Assembly (NCBI RefSeq): GCF_000307855.1
Contig: NZ_AJLR01000147.1
Location: 62,001-126,000 of the forward strand
Origin: Schinkia azotoformans LMG 9581
Lineage (GTDB): Bacteria > Bacillota > Bacilli > Bacillales > Bacillaceae_J
Direction: 5' to 3'
Length of the DNA stretch: 64,000 bases
Part shown: positions 33,859-45,120 of the stretch, piece by piece
Layout: each line of letters starts with the position of its first letter
Numbering within the stretch: the stretch's first letter is position 1
The notes under the pieces: model-generated
What the model saw: only the letters and a program-made list of their open reading frames with translations
Database searches by the model: none
Told to the model about the DNA's origin: nothing
Translations under genes and position numbers: made by a program

Positions 33859-34716
33859 GTGAGCCAAATTCTTAATGATGAAAAATTATTTTTATTAAAG
33901 CAAAAGTCTTCTGAGGCTAGACGTCTAATTATTGAAACCGTATATCTCGCTAATGCAGGGCACATTGGTGGGCCGATGTCTGCTACCGATCTACTAGTTA
34001 GTTTGTATTTTAATGAAATGAATATCTCACCAGAGAATCCAGAGGGCGAAAACCGTGATCGCTTTGTTTTATCAAAAGGGCATTCTGCTATTGCACTCTA
34101 TTCTGTGCTGGCGTTAAAAGGCTATTTCCCAGTTGAGGAATTAAAAACATTTGATTCTATTAATTCAAGACTTCAGGCCCACCCAGATATGAAAGCACTC
34201 CCGGGGCTTGATATGTCTACTGGCTCCTTAGGGCAAGGGATTTCAGCTGCGGTTGGAATGGCATTAGGTGCAAGGCTTCAAAATAAGGATTTTCGAACGT
34301 ATTGCATCTTAGGTGATGGAGAATCACAAGAAGGGCAAGTATGGGAGGCGGCAGATATGGCTGTTAAATACAGTCTAGATAATCTTGTTGTTATCCTTGA
34401 CTATAACAAACTTCAACAATTTGGCTGGGCTGGGGAAAATGGAAAAAGGCAAACTCCAATAGTTGAGCCAGAAAAACGTTGGGAAGCATTCGGATGGCAT
34501 GTTATTAGCATAGATGGTCATAACTACCAAGAAATAAGCGAAGCATTCGCTAAAGCTCGTTCTACAACTGGAAAGCCAACCGTTATCATTGCAAATACTG
34601 TAAAAGGAAAAGGCGTTAGTTTTATGGAGAATGAATATTCATGGCATTCACGTGTTCCGACAGATGAAGAATTTAATAGTGCGATTCAAGAACTTAAAGA
34701 GGAGGCGGGGGTTTAA
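33859..34716 (+). CDS. Transketolase, N-terminal (thiamine diphosphate) subunit
   Basis: A 285-residue subunit matching the first third to half of transketolase. It has HIGGPMSATDLLVSLYF, SKGHSAIALYS and the thiamine-diphosphate motif GDGESQEGQVWEA ending in DYNKLQ. It needs the C-terminal subunit encoded 2 bases downstream. Split transketolases usually belong to catabolic operons and move a two-carbon unit from a ketose to an aldose phosphate. GTG start after AGGAGG. Confidence 0.92.
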   Translation: MSQILNDEKLFLLKQKSSEARRLIIETVYLANAGHIGGPMSATDLLVSLYFNEMNISPENPEGENRDRFVLSKGHSAIALYSVLALKGYFPVEELKTFDSINSRLQAHPDMKALPGLDMSTGSLGQGISAAVGMALGARLQNKDFRTYCILGDGESQEGQVWEAADMAVKYSLDNLVVILDYNKLQQFGWAGENGKRQTPIVEPEKRWEAFGWHVISIDGHNYQEISEAFAKARSTTGKPTVIIANTVKGKGVSFMENEYSWHSRVPTDEEFNSAIQELKEEAGV

Positions 34717-34717
34717 A

Positions 34718-35677
34718 ATGAAAACTACACTATCCAAAGAAAAGGTTTCTATGAGAGATGGGTTTGCAAAGAAATTACTGCAATTGTCAATAGATGACAA
34801 AAAAGTATATGCACTTGATGGTGATTTAGCTACCTCTACGAAGACAGATATAGTAGCGATAAATAATCCAGAAAAGTTTTTACAGACTGGTATAGCGGAA
34901 CAAAATATGATGAGTGTTGCTGCGGGTCTTGCTACAACCGGTTTACAGCCTTGGGCTACCACATTCGCCGCATTTCTTTCGAAGCGTGCAATCGATCAAA
35001 TTCAGGTACAAGTTGCACAACCTAAATTAGATGTAAAAATGATTGGCGCATACAGTGGCTTACTAACTGGCTTGACAGGAAAAACTCATCAAGCCCTAGA
35101 GGATATTGCAATTTTCCGTTCGTTGGCAAATATGGTTGTGCTTGCACCAGCAGATAGTATTGAGGTGGAGAAGGCGATGGAAGCTGCTCATCAATATAAC
35201 GGTCCAGTATACATTCGTTTGGCTCGTGATAATTATCCAATTATTTTTTCAGAGGATTATGAATTTCAAATTGGGAAAGCTATTACCTTAAAAGAAGGTA
35301 ATGATATTACAATCATTTCAACTGGAACAGAAACAAGCCGTTCCATAGAAGCAGCTGAATTACTTGAAGTAGAAGGAATATCTGCTGCAGTAATCCACAT
35401 GCCATCAATAAAACCAATTGATAAAGAGGCAATCGTTAAAGCGGCTGAAGAAACAGGTGTGATCGTTACAGCTGAAGAACACAGCATTTATGGTGGACTA
35501 GGTAGTGCAGTTGCTGAAGTTCTTGTTGAAGAGAGGCCTGTACCTATGCTTCGTGTAGGTGTAAAGGATCGAAATTCTGAGTCAGGTCCAAATGAAGAGA
35601 TGCTAGAAAAATATGAAATCTCAACTAATCATATTATCAATGTCGTTAAAAAAGCATTGAAGAAGAAAAAATATTAG
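34718..35677 (+). CDS. Transketolase, C-terminal (pyrimidine-binding) subunit
   Basis: A 319-residue subunit with the pyrimidine-binding domain (TGIAEQNMMSVAAGLATTG with the catalytic Glu) and the C-terminal transketolase domain (EEHSIYGGLGSAVAE). ATG 34718 follows GAGGCGGGGG; its N-terminus does not extend into the N-subunit gene. The two genes are a natural split, not a frameshift, because each has its own start site and complete domain ends. Confidence 0.92.
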   Translation: MKTTLSKEKVSMRDGFAKKLLQLSIDDKKVYALDGDLATSTKTDIVAINNPEKFLQTGIAEQNMMSVAAGLATTGLQPWATTFAAFLSKRAIDQIQVQVAQPKLDVKMIGAYSGLLTGLTGKTHQALEDIAIFRSLANMVVLAPADSIEVEKAMEAAHQYNGPVYIRLARDNYPIIFSEDYEFQIGKAITLKEGNDITIISTGTETSRSIEAAELLEVEGISAAVIHMPSIKPIDKEAIVKAAEETGVIVTAEEHSIYGGLGSAVAEVLVEERPVPMLRVGVKDRNSESGPNEEMLEKYEISTNHIINVVKKALKKKKY

Positions 35678-35715
35678 TAGAAAGAATAAGAAAAAAAGAA
35701 TAGGAGAAAAGACAT

Positions 35716-37143
35716 ATGAATAGCAGTGTCGTAAAAGAAAAACTTTTTATAAATGGCCAATGGGTTGAAACAAAAAATACACAAAAAATCTATAATAAAT
35801 ATACTGGCGAACTTTTTGCAGAAGTGTGTGTTGCAGATGAGAGTTTAGTAGATCAAGCGATTGGGGCAGCAGTACATGCATATAAGCAAACTGTTTTTGC
35901 ACCTGATTACCGCTATACAGTTTTAATGCGAACAGCGGAACTATTAAAAGAAAATATTGAGGAATTTGCAAGAATAATTGCTCAAGAAGGCGGGAAACCA
36001 ATTACTGATGCTAAAGCTGAAGTAAATCGATCAGTTTCTACTATTCAAATGGCTGCAGACGAAACGAAAAAACTCGTGGGTGAAATTATTCCAAATTATA
36101 ACCACCAAGGTCGGTTCCTTTACACAGTTAAGAAACCAATTGGTGTAATTGCTGCCATAACACCTTTTAACTTTCCATTAAACCTTGTAGTGCATAAAGT
36201 TGCACCTGCCTTAGCAGCTGGAAATCCAGTTATATTAAAGCCCGCTTCTACAACGGCAACGATTGCTGTTAAGTTATGTGAATTGTTAGAGAAGGCTGGG
36301 GTACCAAAAGGCTACGTGCAATGTGTAGTTGGTAGTGGCAGTACAGTGGGTGAGCAGTTACTTAAAGATGAACGAATTGCCCACTATACTTTCACAGGGT
36401 CACCTGAAGTAGGGAAACATATTAACCGAACAATTGGACTAAGAAAGGCGACATTAGAGCTTGGTTCAAACTCAGCTACGATTGTTCATAGTGATGCAGA
36501 TGTTGAAAAGGCTGCTTCAAAACTTGCAAAAATGGCGTTTGCTCATGCGGGTCAAATATGTATTTCTGTCCAACGAATTTTTGTTCAAGAGTCTGTTAAA
36601 GAGAAATTTATGGAGAAATTTTTACATGAAGTTTCTTTATTAAAAGTAGGAGATCCATTAAATCCTGAAACTAATGTAGGTCCGATGATTAGTGAAAAAG
36701 AAGCGGAACGTATTGAACTATGGGTGAAGGAGGCATTAGATGGCGGTGCCGAAATATTATCAGGTGGTAAACGCGAGAAGAACGTTTACTATCCTACTGT
36801 AATTACAAATGCCAGAAAAGGAATGAAGGTTGTTGACGAGGAAGCATTTGCTCCTATTGTTGTTGTCTCAACCTATGAAACTATTAATGAGGCAATAGAG
36901 CTTGTTAATGATTCTAAATATGGACTTCAGGCAGGTATTTATACCTCTGATTTAAATTTATCCTACAAAATTCCTTATCTGCTTGAGGTTGGAGGTATCA
37001 TTGTGAATGATACCTGCTGCTTTCGTACAGACCAAATGCCTTATGGCGGTGTAAAAGAAAGCGGAAATGGTAAAGAGGGTCCATCCTACGCGATTCAAGA
37101 ACTAGTTGAAACTGTTACAGTAGTAGTGAATTTGGAAGGGTAA
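35716..37143 (+). CDS. Aldehyde dehydrogenase
   Basis: A 475-residue NAD(P)-dependent enzyme of the lactaldehyde/glyceraldehyde-type ALDH branch. The catalytic Glu is in LELGSNSA, the nucleophilic Cys in FAHAGQICIS, and the coenzyme motif is FTGSPEVGK. It probably oxidises the short aldehyde released by the transketolase step to an acid (inference). Start ATG after AGGAG. Confidence 0.9.
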   Translation: MNSSVVKEKLFINGQWVETKNTQKIYNKYTGELFAEVCVADESLVDQAIGAAVHAYKQTVFAPDYRYTVLMRTAELLKENIEEFARIIAQEGGKPITDAKAEVNRSVSTIQMAADETKKLVGEIIPNYNHQGRFLYTVKKPIGVIAAITPFNFPLNLVVHKVAPALAAGNPVILKPASTTATIAVKLCELLEKAGVPKGYVQCVVGSGSTVGEQLLKDERIAHYTFTGSPEVGKHINRTIGLRKATLELGSNSATIVHSDADVEKAASKLAKMAFAHAGQICISVQRIFVQESVKEKFMEKFLHEVSLLKVGDPLNPETNVGPMISEKEAERIELWVKEALDGGAEILSGGKREKNVYYPTVITNARKGMKVVDEEAFAPIVVVSTYETINEAIELVNDSKYGLQAGIYTSDLNLSYKIPYLLEVGGIIVNDTCCFRTDQMPYGGVKESGNGKEGPSYAIQELVETVTVVVNLEG

Positions 37144-37190
37144 AATTCCTTTTTAACAACATACAATTATTAAAAGAGAGAGATGGTTAG

Positions 37191-38273
37191 ATGAAGATAT
37201 ATAAAATTGCCGTCATTGCAGGAGATGGAATTGGCCCAGAAGTGGTTGACGAAGGAATAAAAGTAATGAAAAAGGTCGCAGAATTAGATGACAGGTTTCA
37301 GTTCGAATTTACGTACTTTCCATGGGGCTGTGAATATTATTCAAAATATAACAAAATGATGGATGAGGACGGTCTTGAGAAACTAAAGAATTTTGATGCT
37401 ATTTATTTAGGGGCTGTGGGCTTCCCAGGAGTGCCGGATCATATTTCTCTTTGGGACCTGCTGCTGCGAATTCGCAAAGAATTTGATCAATATGTTAATA
37501 TTCGTCCAATTAAATTATTAAACGGTGCTCCATGTCCTTTAGTTGATGGCAGTAGGGATACAATTGATATGTTGTTTATTCGTGAAAATAGTGAAGGCGA
37601 GTATGCTGGTGCGGGCGACTGGCTATTCAAGGGGAAACCGGAAGAGGTAGTGTTACAAACTGGTGTGTTTTCACGTAAAGGGACAGAACGAATTATTCGT
37701 TATGCCTTTGAAATTGCTTCGAAAGAAGAAAAAACTTTAACAAGCATTAGTAAAGGAAATGCTCTGAATTATTCAATGGTATTTTGGGATGAAGTGTTTA
37801 ACGAGGTAAAAGAGGAATATCCAGATGTGAAGACGTACTCTTATTTAGTAGATGCAGCAGCAATGCTCATGGTAAAAGATCCTGGCCGCTTTGAAGTTGT
37901 TGTAACTTCTAATTTATTTGGAGATATCTTAACGGATCTTGGTGCAGCCCTTGCAGGTGGAATGGGATTGGCCGCTGGTGCAAATATCAATCCGGAAAGA
38001 TCATATCCATCGATGTTTGAACCAATCCATGGATCAGCCCCTGATATTGCAGGCAAAGGGATTGCCAATCCACTTGCTGCGATTTGGTCCGTCAGCCAAA
38101 TATTTGACTTTTTAGGTTACGAAGAAATCGGAGAAAGAATTCTAAAAGCTATTGAATTTCTAGTGGAAGAGAGTGCGGTACTTACTCCGGACCTAGGTGG
38201 TATCGCATCGACAGCAGAAGTAGGAGACCGTGTTGTTGAGATATTAAATCAAAATGTACAGCAAGTGATTTAA
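37191..38273 (+). CDS. Tartrate/D-malate-type dehydrogenase
   Basis: A 360-residue member of the isocitrate/isopropylmalate dehydrogenase family with AGDGIGPEV, the arginine loop LLRIRKEFDQYVNIRP, and FEPIHGSAPDIAGKGIANP. The active-site pattern fits tartrate dehydrogenase/D-malate dehydrogenase (TtuC/DmlA) better than leucine-pathway LeuB. It would oxidatively decarboxylate a 2-hydroxy-dicarboxylate. Start ATG after AGAGAGA. Confidence 0.85.
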   Translation: MKIYKIAVIAGDGIGPEVVDEGIKVMKKVAELDDRFQFEFTYFPWGCEYYSKYNKMMDEDGLEKLKNFDAIYLGAVGFPGVPDHISLWDLLLRIRKEFDQYVNIRPIKLLNGAPCPLVDGSRDTIDMLFIRENSEGEYAGAGDWLFKGKPEEVVLQTGVFSRKGTERIIRYAFEIASKEEKTLTSISKGNALNYSMVFWDEVFNEVKEEYPDVKTYSYLVDAAAMLMVKDPGRFEVVVTSNLFGDILTDLGAALAGGMGLAAGANINPERSYPSMFEPIHGSAPDIAGKGIANPLAAIWSVSQIFDFLGYEEIGERILKAIEFLVEESAVLTPDLGGIASTAEVGDRVVEILNQNVQQVI

Positions 38274-38327
38274 TTAGTAGGGAGATTTAATCTCCCTATA
38301 TAGTTTTATCTATAATTAGCAGGATTA

Positions 38328-39293
38328 ATGATGGAAGATATTGAGGTACCAAAGCATGAAAGCTGGGAGTATATGAGAAAGCAACTGCTATATGTACAAT
38401 TGTTATTTGTGATGATGGTATGGGGATTTAATGTTATTGCTATTAAAATTATTGTAGAGCAATTTTTTGCAGTTACGATTACTTCTCTACGAATCTTCTT
38501 AGCTGCTATTGTTGTATGGCTATTGTTACGGATACAAAAGAAAATTCGATTGCCGCAAAAAAGAGAGATCTTATTTATTTTAGTGGCAATGTTCGTAGGA
38601 ATTGTGGGCCACCACTACTTTTTGTCCGTTGGATTAACAGGAACTACTGCAGCAAATGCAGGGTTAATTTTTGGAATTGTCCCCTTATTAACATCAATAC
38701 TTGCAGCATTGATGTTGAAGGAACGACTAACATTTATAAGAATAATAGGAATTATTATTGGGATAATAGGTGTTTCTATCATTGTTTTAGCAGGAAATCA
38801 AGGAATTCATTTAAGTTACGGTGATATATACATCTTCATTGCCGTTATTTTTCAAGCGATAAGTTTCATTTATATTAAAAAAGCAACAGAAACAATGGAT
38901 GCGGTTTTAACAACAGCCTACATGCTTATTATGGGATCGTTTTTCCTGTTTGTGATCAGTTTTATAATAGAACCAGAGGGATTAAGTAGTTTGAAAAATG
39001 GAACAGTTTTAGGATGGAGTGTTTTTCTGGGTTCTGCAATTATTGCCACTGCTCTCGGACAAATACTTTATAACCACGCAATTCAATATATTGGGGCAGG
39101 TAAAACAGCCGTTTTTCTAAATATACCACCTTTCTTTTCATTAGTAGGATCGTACCTATTTTTGGGAGAACTTATCAGTTTATCACATATTTTTGGATTT
39201 ATTTTGATCGTTGGTAGTGTTATTTTAGGCTCTGGTTTAGCAGACTATTATATTTACAAGCGGACACATCCAATGATCACAGGAAAAGGCTGA
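38328..39293 (+). CDS. EamA/DMT-family transporter
   Basis: A 321-residue protein with about ten membrane segments in two EamA repeats (WGFNVIAIKI near the start; second repeat from about residue 160). Such proteins export metabolites or amino acids. A perfect 9-base hairpin (38278-38298) separates it from the preceding gene. In this operon it may export a dead-end acid or relieve intermediate build-up; that is inference. Either of two adjacent ATG codons (38328, 38331) may be used. Confidence 0.8.
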   Translation: MMEDIEVPKHESWEYMRKQLLYVQLLFVMMVWGFNVIAIKIIVEQFFAVTITSLRIFLAAIVVWLLLRIQKKIRLPQKREILFILVAMFVGIVGHHYFLSVGLTGTTAANAGLIFGIVPLLTSILAALMLKERLTFIRIIGIIIGIIGVSIIVLAGNQGIHLSYGDIYIFIAVIFQAISFIYIKKATETMDAVLTTAYMLIMGSFFLFVISFIIEPEGLSSLKNGTVLGWSVFLGSAIIATALGQILYNHAIQYIGAGKTAVFLNIPPFFSLVGSYLFLGELISLSHIFGFILIVGSVILGSGLADYYIYKRTHPMITGKG

Positions 39294-39317
39294 TTTTTTT
39301 GTTGCATAGTAACATAA

Positions 39318-40295
<978 letters not shown>

Positions 40296-40318
40296 GGTAT
40301 TTCTAGGAGGAATTCATT

Positions 40319-41179
40319 ATGGCACTAGTTTCAATGAAAGAAATGTTAGATAAAGCATTAAAAGAAAAATATGCTGTTGGTCAGTTTAATATAAATAATT
40401 TGGAATGGACGCAAGCAATTTTAGGCGCGGCTGAGGAAGAGAAATCACCAGTGATTTTAGGGGTTTCGGAAGGGGCCGCTCGTTATATGGGTGGCTTCAG
40501 CGTTGTAACCGCAATGGTTAAAGCTCTTATTGAAGAAATGGAAATTTCGGTACCAGTTGCAATTCATTTGGATCACGGATCAAGCTTTGAAAAATGCAAG
40601 GCCGCCATAGATGCGGGATTTACATCTGTTATGATCGATGCATCCCATCATTCTTTTGAAGAAAACGTAAAAATAACAAAGCAAGTTGTAGAGTATGCCC
40701 ATGAAAGAGGGGTTTCAGTAGAAGCGGAATTAGGAACTGTAGGTGGCCAAGAGGACGATGTAGTCGCCGATGGTGTAATTTACGCGGATCCGAAGGAATG
40801 TGAGGAATTAGTAAGACTAACAGGAATTGACTGTTTAGCACCAGCTTTAGGCTCTGTTCATGGACCTTATAAAGGTGAGCCCAAATTAGGCTTTGAAGAA
40901 ATGGAAGAGATATGTACAATGATTGGATTGCCATTAGTATTACATGGTGGAACGGGGATTCCAACTGAACAAATTAAGAAATCAATATCATTAGGGACGT
41001 CAAAAATTAATGTGAATACAGAAAATCAAATTGAATTCACAAAAGTTGTTCGTGAAATACTAAATACTGATTCAAAAGTGTATGATCCTCGAAAGTTTAT
41101 TGGACCAGGACGGGAAGCGATAAAAGAAACGGTAATCGTTAAAATACGTGAATTTGGTTCTTCAGGAAAGGCTCTATAG
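40319..41179 (+). CDS. Class II fructose-bisphosphate aldolase
   Basis: A 286-residue zinc aldolase. Zinc ligands appear in HLDHGSS, ELGTVGG and the pair GSVHGPYKG and [15 protein letters not shown] is the phosphate-binding strand. It is paired with PFK so that fructose 6-phosphate produced by transketolase chemistry can go to triose phosphates. Close relatives include tagatose-bisphosphate aldolases, so the exact substrate may differ. RBS AGGAGG; it ends the operon. Confidence 0.9.
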   Translation: MALVSMKEMLDKALKEKYAVGQFNINNLEWTQAILGAAEEEKSPVILGVSEGAARYMGGFSVVTAMVKALIEEMEISVPVAIHLDHGSSFEKCKAAIDAGFTSVMIDASHHSFEENVKITKQVVEYAHERGVSVEAELGTVGGQEDDVVADGVIYADPKECEELVRLTGIDCLAPALGSVHGPYKGEPKLGFEEMEEICTMIGLPLVLHGGTGIPTEQIKKSISLGTSKINVNTENQIEFTKVVREILNTDSKVYDPRKFIGPGREAIKETVIVKIREFGSSGKAL

Positions 41180-41243
41180 GTATTCAAAATCAATCTTTTT
41201 ATTATCTACAATTTCACAAAATCGTAATATCCTAAACCAAAAT

Positions 41244-41284
41244 TGTCAATCGGTACAAAAATCGATTGGCTTTTTTGTTTTTTA
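41244..41284 (+). terminator. Terminator after the aldolase gene
   Basis: CAATCG pairs with CGATTG across a 10-base loop, followed by GGC and six T residues with more T beyond. Confidence 0.75.
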
Positions 41285-41335
41285 TGACCGTATGAAACAA
41301 AAAACAATGAATCTATAATGAAACTATAAATCAAA

Positions 41336-41351
41336 TGTGAATCTATTCACA
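41336..41351 (+). promoter_or_regulatory. Perfect Crp/Fnr box before the molybdoenzyme operon
   Basis: TGTGA-ATCTAT-TCACA is an exact match to the Bacillus Fnr/Crp palindrome. It lies 52 bases before the TorD-like gene and implies anaerobic induction of the DmsABC-type operon. Confidence 0.8.
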
Positions 41352-41402
41352 ATTAAACAAACCAAGATTTCGAACGAAAGCTGAAAATTGGAGGTGTAAG
41401 AA

Positions 41403-42080
41403 ATGCAGATGATAGATCAAAAAGTTGATACTCAGCTTGATACCGAACAAATTGAAATACACATGGCAAGAAAAAGTTTTTATCAACTATTTCATTTATT
41501 ACTGTCAAAACCATTCACGCTTGAAACGTATAAAGAAATTCAGGAGGGAGGTAACATTGAGGGTTTACTAGATTTGGATCAAGGTGGAAAGCTGCTATAT
41601 GACTTCTTCAAATCTGAACATATAGAGGAATCATTACAATTGGCAAGAGACGACTATTTCCGGTTATTTATCGGACCGTATTCATTGCCTGCCCCACCTT
41701 GGGAATCTGTTTATAGAGGGAAGGAACACGCTTTATTCGATTTTCCGACCTTTGAAGTAAGACAGCTATTTCAGCAATTTGGTCTTGAAATTGAAAAAAA
41801 ACCAAACCAACATGTCGAGGCGGAAGACCATATCGCGTTTGAACTAGAATTTATGATTCTTTTAATAGAAAAAACACTTCAAGAGAAAAACGAAAAAACA
41901 AGAAGAACTCTATTAATGGGGCAAAAAGATATGGTTGATAAACATCTGGCATTATGGATGCCGCAATTTACAGGGGATATAAAAAATAATGCAAGCTCAA
42001 CTTTATTTTTAGGAATTGCAGATTTGTTGGATGGCTTTATTAAGTTTGATTCACAGGTTCTAAATGAGTTACTTTCATAA
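41403..42080 (+). CDS. TorD/DmsD-family molybdoenzyme chaperone
   Basis: A 225-residue helical protein. The family signature appears as DDYFRLFIGPYSLPAPPWESVYRG, split around its Pro-rich loop, and EDHIAFELEFM follows. It binds the Tat signal of the partner enzyme and helps cofactor insertion. The partner with an SRRSFLK signal is encoded next. ATG 41403 follows GGAGGTG. Confidence 0.88.
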   Translation: MQMIDQKVDTQLDTEQIEIHMARKSFYQLFHLLLSKPFTLETYKEIQEGGNIEGLLDLDQGGKLLYDFFKSEHIEESLQLARDDYFRLFIGPYSLPAPPWESVYRGKEHALFDFPTFEVRQLFQQFGLEIEKKPNQHVEAEDHIAFELEFMILLIEKTLQEKNEKTRRTLLMGQKDMVDKHLALWMPQFTGDIKNNASSTLFLGIADLLDGFIKFDSQVLNELLS

Positions 42081-42110
42081 ATTAGGTTTTTATTAAGGAG
42101 GTAGGTTAAA

Positions 42111-44510
42111 ATGAGTGGTCAATTATTTGACAAGATAATTGGTAAATCAATGTCACGGAGAAGTTTTCTTAAATGGTCTGGTGCGGTAACAGCGCCAGTA
42201 GTCGTTGGAGGGTTTGTTGGAAAATCACAGATTGCTTCAAAAGTAATGGCGGCTTCTAAGGAAAATGAATTAATGAACGAACAAATATTAACGACCTGTT
42301 CAACGATTAACTGTGGAGGTAGATGCTTAATCAAAGCCCACATTAAAGACGGCGTCATCACAAGACTAAGTACTGATGCAAAAGAAGATAAATTCGAAAT
42401 GCCACAACTGCGTGGCTGTATCAGAGGTCGCGGCTACCGCCAATTTGTATATAACCCTGACCGTTTAAAATATCCAATGAAGCGAGTTGGCAAGCGTGGT
42501 GAAGGGAAATTCGAACAAATTTCTTGGGAAGAAGCTATCGATTATATTGCAAATGAATTAACAAGAATCACAAAACAATATGGTCCCGCGAGCCGTTATA
42601 GCAACTATGCATCAGGCCATTCAGGAAGTATTATTGGGGCAGGAAATATGATTCAAAGGTTATTTGCATTAACTGGGGGATATCTCGGATATTACAATTC
42701 CTATAGCTCTGCACAAGTTACACATGCAACAAATTATACGTATGGCACAACACAAACAGGAAATAGTTTAGATACATTATCTGACTCTAAGCTAATTATT
42801 TTATGGGGTCATAATCCGGTTGAAACGCGTTTTGGTTTAACAGACTATTATTTAAGGAAAGCAAAAGAAGCGGGCGTAAAAATCGTTGTTATTGATCCAA
42901 GACAATCAGATACAGCCGTTACATTAGCAGATGAATGGATTGCAATTGCCCCAACTACAGATGCAGCGATGATGGACGGAATGATGTATGTTATTATCTC
43001 AGAAAACTTACATGATCAAACATTCTTAGATAAATACTGTATTGGGTTTGATGAAGAACATATGCCGGAAGGAATTCCAACTGGAGAATCCTTAAAGAGT
43101 TATATTTTAGGAGACAAAGATGGAGTACCCAAAACACCGGAGTGGGCTGAAAAAATTTGTAAAGTGCCAGCGGATATTATTCGGAAGCTTGCTCGTGAAT
43201 ATGCAACCAATAAACCATCAGCCTTAATGACAGGCTGGGGGCCGCAAAGACAAGCATATGGCGAACAATATGTTCGGGGTGGAACGGCGCTTGCAGCAAT
43301 AACAGGTAATGTAGGTATTAAAGGCGGTTGGGCATCAGGAACAGGCTATATAAGTCTTGTTAAGACTACAGCTGTTCCCAAAGGAAAAAACCCACTGGGG
43401 GATCTTTCTATTCCATGTTTCTTATGGACAGATGCGGTTGTCCGTGGAACTGAAATGGGAGCCAAAGATGGTGTGAACGGCCTTCCAGAAGGTCATGAGA
43501 CACTTCCTACCAGTATTAAAGCAATCTTTAATTTAGCTGGAAATACATTAATTAACCAACATTCAGATTGCAATAGAACAGCTGAAATTTTGAAGGATGA
43601 AAGTTTAGCAGAATTAATTGTTGTTAGTGACGTGTTTATGACACCAAGCGCCAAGTTTGCAGATATATTATTACCTTCTAACACGTTTATGGAAAGATGG
43701 GATATAGGTACAACATGGGCCCCATCACAGCATGCGATACTTTCGCAACAATGTATCGAAAGTATGTATGAATCTAAAGCTGACTATGAGTGGTTAACAA
43801 TGCTCGCTAAAAAGTTAGGGATTGAGCAAGAATTTACAGAAGGAAAAACACAAATGGATTGGATCAAGTGGTCTATCGAAGAATCTAGAAAGAAAGATCC
43901 AAATTTCCCGACATTTGAAGAGTTTCAAAAGATGGGAGTTTATCAAGTATCTTTAGACAAATCGTATATTGCTTTTGAAGACCAAATCAAAGATCCTGCA
44001 AATAATAAATTTGAAACACCATCAGGTAAAATTGAAATTTTCTCTAAAGATTTATGGGATATGAACGACCATGAAGAAATTCCAGCCATTGCAAAATACA
44101 TCCCATCATGGGAAGGTCCACAAGATCCTTTAATCAAAAAGTATCCATTACAGCTGATTGGCTGGCATTACAAACGCCGCTGCCACTCAACCTTTGATAA
44201 TAACAAATGGCTGGAAGAAGCAGGCCCGCAAGTGATGTGGATGAACAAGAAAGATGCAATGGAAAGAAACATTAAAGATGGGGACAAAGCAAGTGTATTT
44301 AATGATCGAGGTGAAGTGCATATTCCTGTAAAACTAACTAATCGAGTAATTCCAGGAACAGTTGCCATTCCTCAAGGGGCATGGTGGGCTCCAGATAAAA
44401 ATGGTATTGATCAACGCGGAGCTATTAATACCCTTACTAGTCAACGTCCGTCGCCGTTAGCGAAGGGGAATCCACAGCATACTAATTTAGTTGAAGTAAA
44501 AAAAGCATAG
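42111..44510 (+). CDS. DMSO-reductase-family catalytic subunit (DmsA-like)
   Basis: A 799-residue molybdopterin oxidoreductase. The Tat signal SRRSFLK is at residues 15-21, so the enzyme is exported folded. A [4Fe-4S] site follows (CSTINCGGRC, then a fourth Cys in RGCIRGR). The Mo-ligand region NSYSSAQVTHATN fits a Ser ligand as in DmsA. The C-terminal molydopterin dinucleotide-binding domain is complete (GWHYKRRCHSTFDN). It reduces an S- or N-oxide-like acceptor; selenate- or other-oxyanion reductases of the same clade cannot be excluded. Confidence 0.9.
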   Translation: MSGQLFDKIIGKSMSRRSFLKWSGAVTAPVVVGGFVGKSQIASKVMAASKENELMNEQILTTCSTINCGGRCLIKAHIKDGVITRLSTDAKEDKFEMPQLRGCIRGRGYRQFVYNPDRLKYPMKRVGKRGEGKFEQISWEEAIDYIANELTRITKQYGPASRYSNYASGHSGSIIGAGNMIQRLFALTGGYLGYYNSYSSAQVTHATNYTYGTTQTGNSLDTLSDSKLIILWGHNPVETRFGLTDYYLRKAKEAGVKIVVIDPRQSDTAVTLADEWIAIAPTTDAAMMDGMMYVIISENLHDQTFLDKYCIGFDEEHMPEGIPTGESLKSYILGDKDGVPKTPEWAEKICKVPADIIRKLAREYATNKPSALMTGWGPQRQAYGEQYVRGGTALAAITGNVGIKGGWASGTGYISLVKTTAVPKGKNPLGDLSIPCFLWTDAVVRGTEMGAKDGVNGLPEGHETLPTSIKAIFNLAGNTLINQHSDCNRTAEILKDESLAELIVVSDVFMTPSAKFADILLPSNTFMERWDIGTTWAPSQHAILSQQCIESMYESKADYEWLTMLAKKLGIEQEFTEGKTQMDWIKWSIEESRKKDPNFPTFEEFQKMGVYQVSLDKSYIAFEDQIKDPANNKFETPSGKIEIFSKDLWDMNDHEEIPAIAKYIPSWEGPQDPLIKKYPLQLIGWHYKRRCHSTFDNNKWLEEAGPQVMWMNKKDAMERNIKDGDKASVFNDRGEVHIPVKLTNRVIPGTVAIPQGAWWAPDKNGIDQRGAINTLTSQRPSPLAKGNPQHTNLVEVKKA

Positions 44511-44533
44511 ATTTATAGAAAGGAGTGAAAAAA

Positions 44534-45106
44534 ATGACACAGTTAGGTTTTTATATAAATAATAATTATTGTTCAGGATGTAAAGCATGTGTTGTCTCAT
44601 GTAAAGATAAAAACGATTTAGATGTAGGAATTAACTATCGAAGAGTTTATGAATTCTCGGAAGGTGATTATGTCGAAAGAAAGGATTCAGTTATTCAGCA
44701 CATCGAAACCTTTTTTACATCCATTTCTTGTAATCACTGTGAACACCCTAAATGTGTGGAAAACTGTCCAACACAGGCTATGCACAAAAGAGAAGAAGAC
44801 GGGGTAGTCGTTATTGATCACGATAAATGTGTGGGCTGTAAGTATTGCATGTGGAATTGTCCATATGGGGCACCGCAATATAATGAAACTCTTGGAAAAA
44901 TGACAAAATGTGATTTCTGTATTGATTTAATTGCCAAAGGTGAAGACCCTGTTTGCGTAGGTTCATGCCCAATGCGCGCGCTTGAATACGGCCCACTTGA
45001 AGAACTGCAAAAGAAATATGGAAATACAAAAGATATCAAAGGTCTGCCAAGTTCATCGATTACAAATCCGAGCATTGTAATTGGTGCCCATAAGGCAGCA
45101 AAATAA
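44534..45106 (+). CDS. DmsB-like four-cluster ferredoxin subunit
   Basis: A 190-residue protein with four cysteine groups: CSGCKACVVSC, CNHCEHPKCVENCP, CVGCKYCMWNCP and CDFCIDLIAKGEDPVCVGSCP. It carries electrons from the membrane subunit to the catalytic subunit. ATG 44534 has AGGAG in front. It has no signal of its own, as expected for a hitchhiker on the Tat-exported partner. Confidence 0.92.
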   Translation: MTQLGFYINNNYCSGCKACVVSCKDKNDLDVGINYRRVYEFSEGDYVERKDSVIQHIETFFTSISCNHCEHPKCVENCPTQAMHKREEDGVVVIDHDKCVGCKYCMWNCPYGAPQYNETLGKMTKCDFCIDLIAKGEDPVCVGSCPMRALEYGPLEELQKKYGNTKDIKGLPSSSITNPSIVIGAHKAAK

Positions 45107-45120
45107 AGGAGGTTCCTACC

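Noticed and set aside
33859-35677. Transketolase broken by a frameshift
   Set aside because: Each half has its own ribosome-binding site and complete domain boundaries, and two-subunit transketolases are a known natural form.
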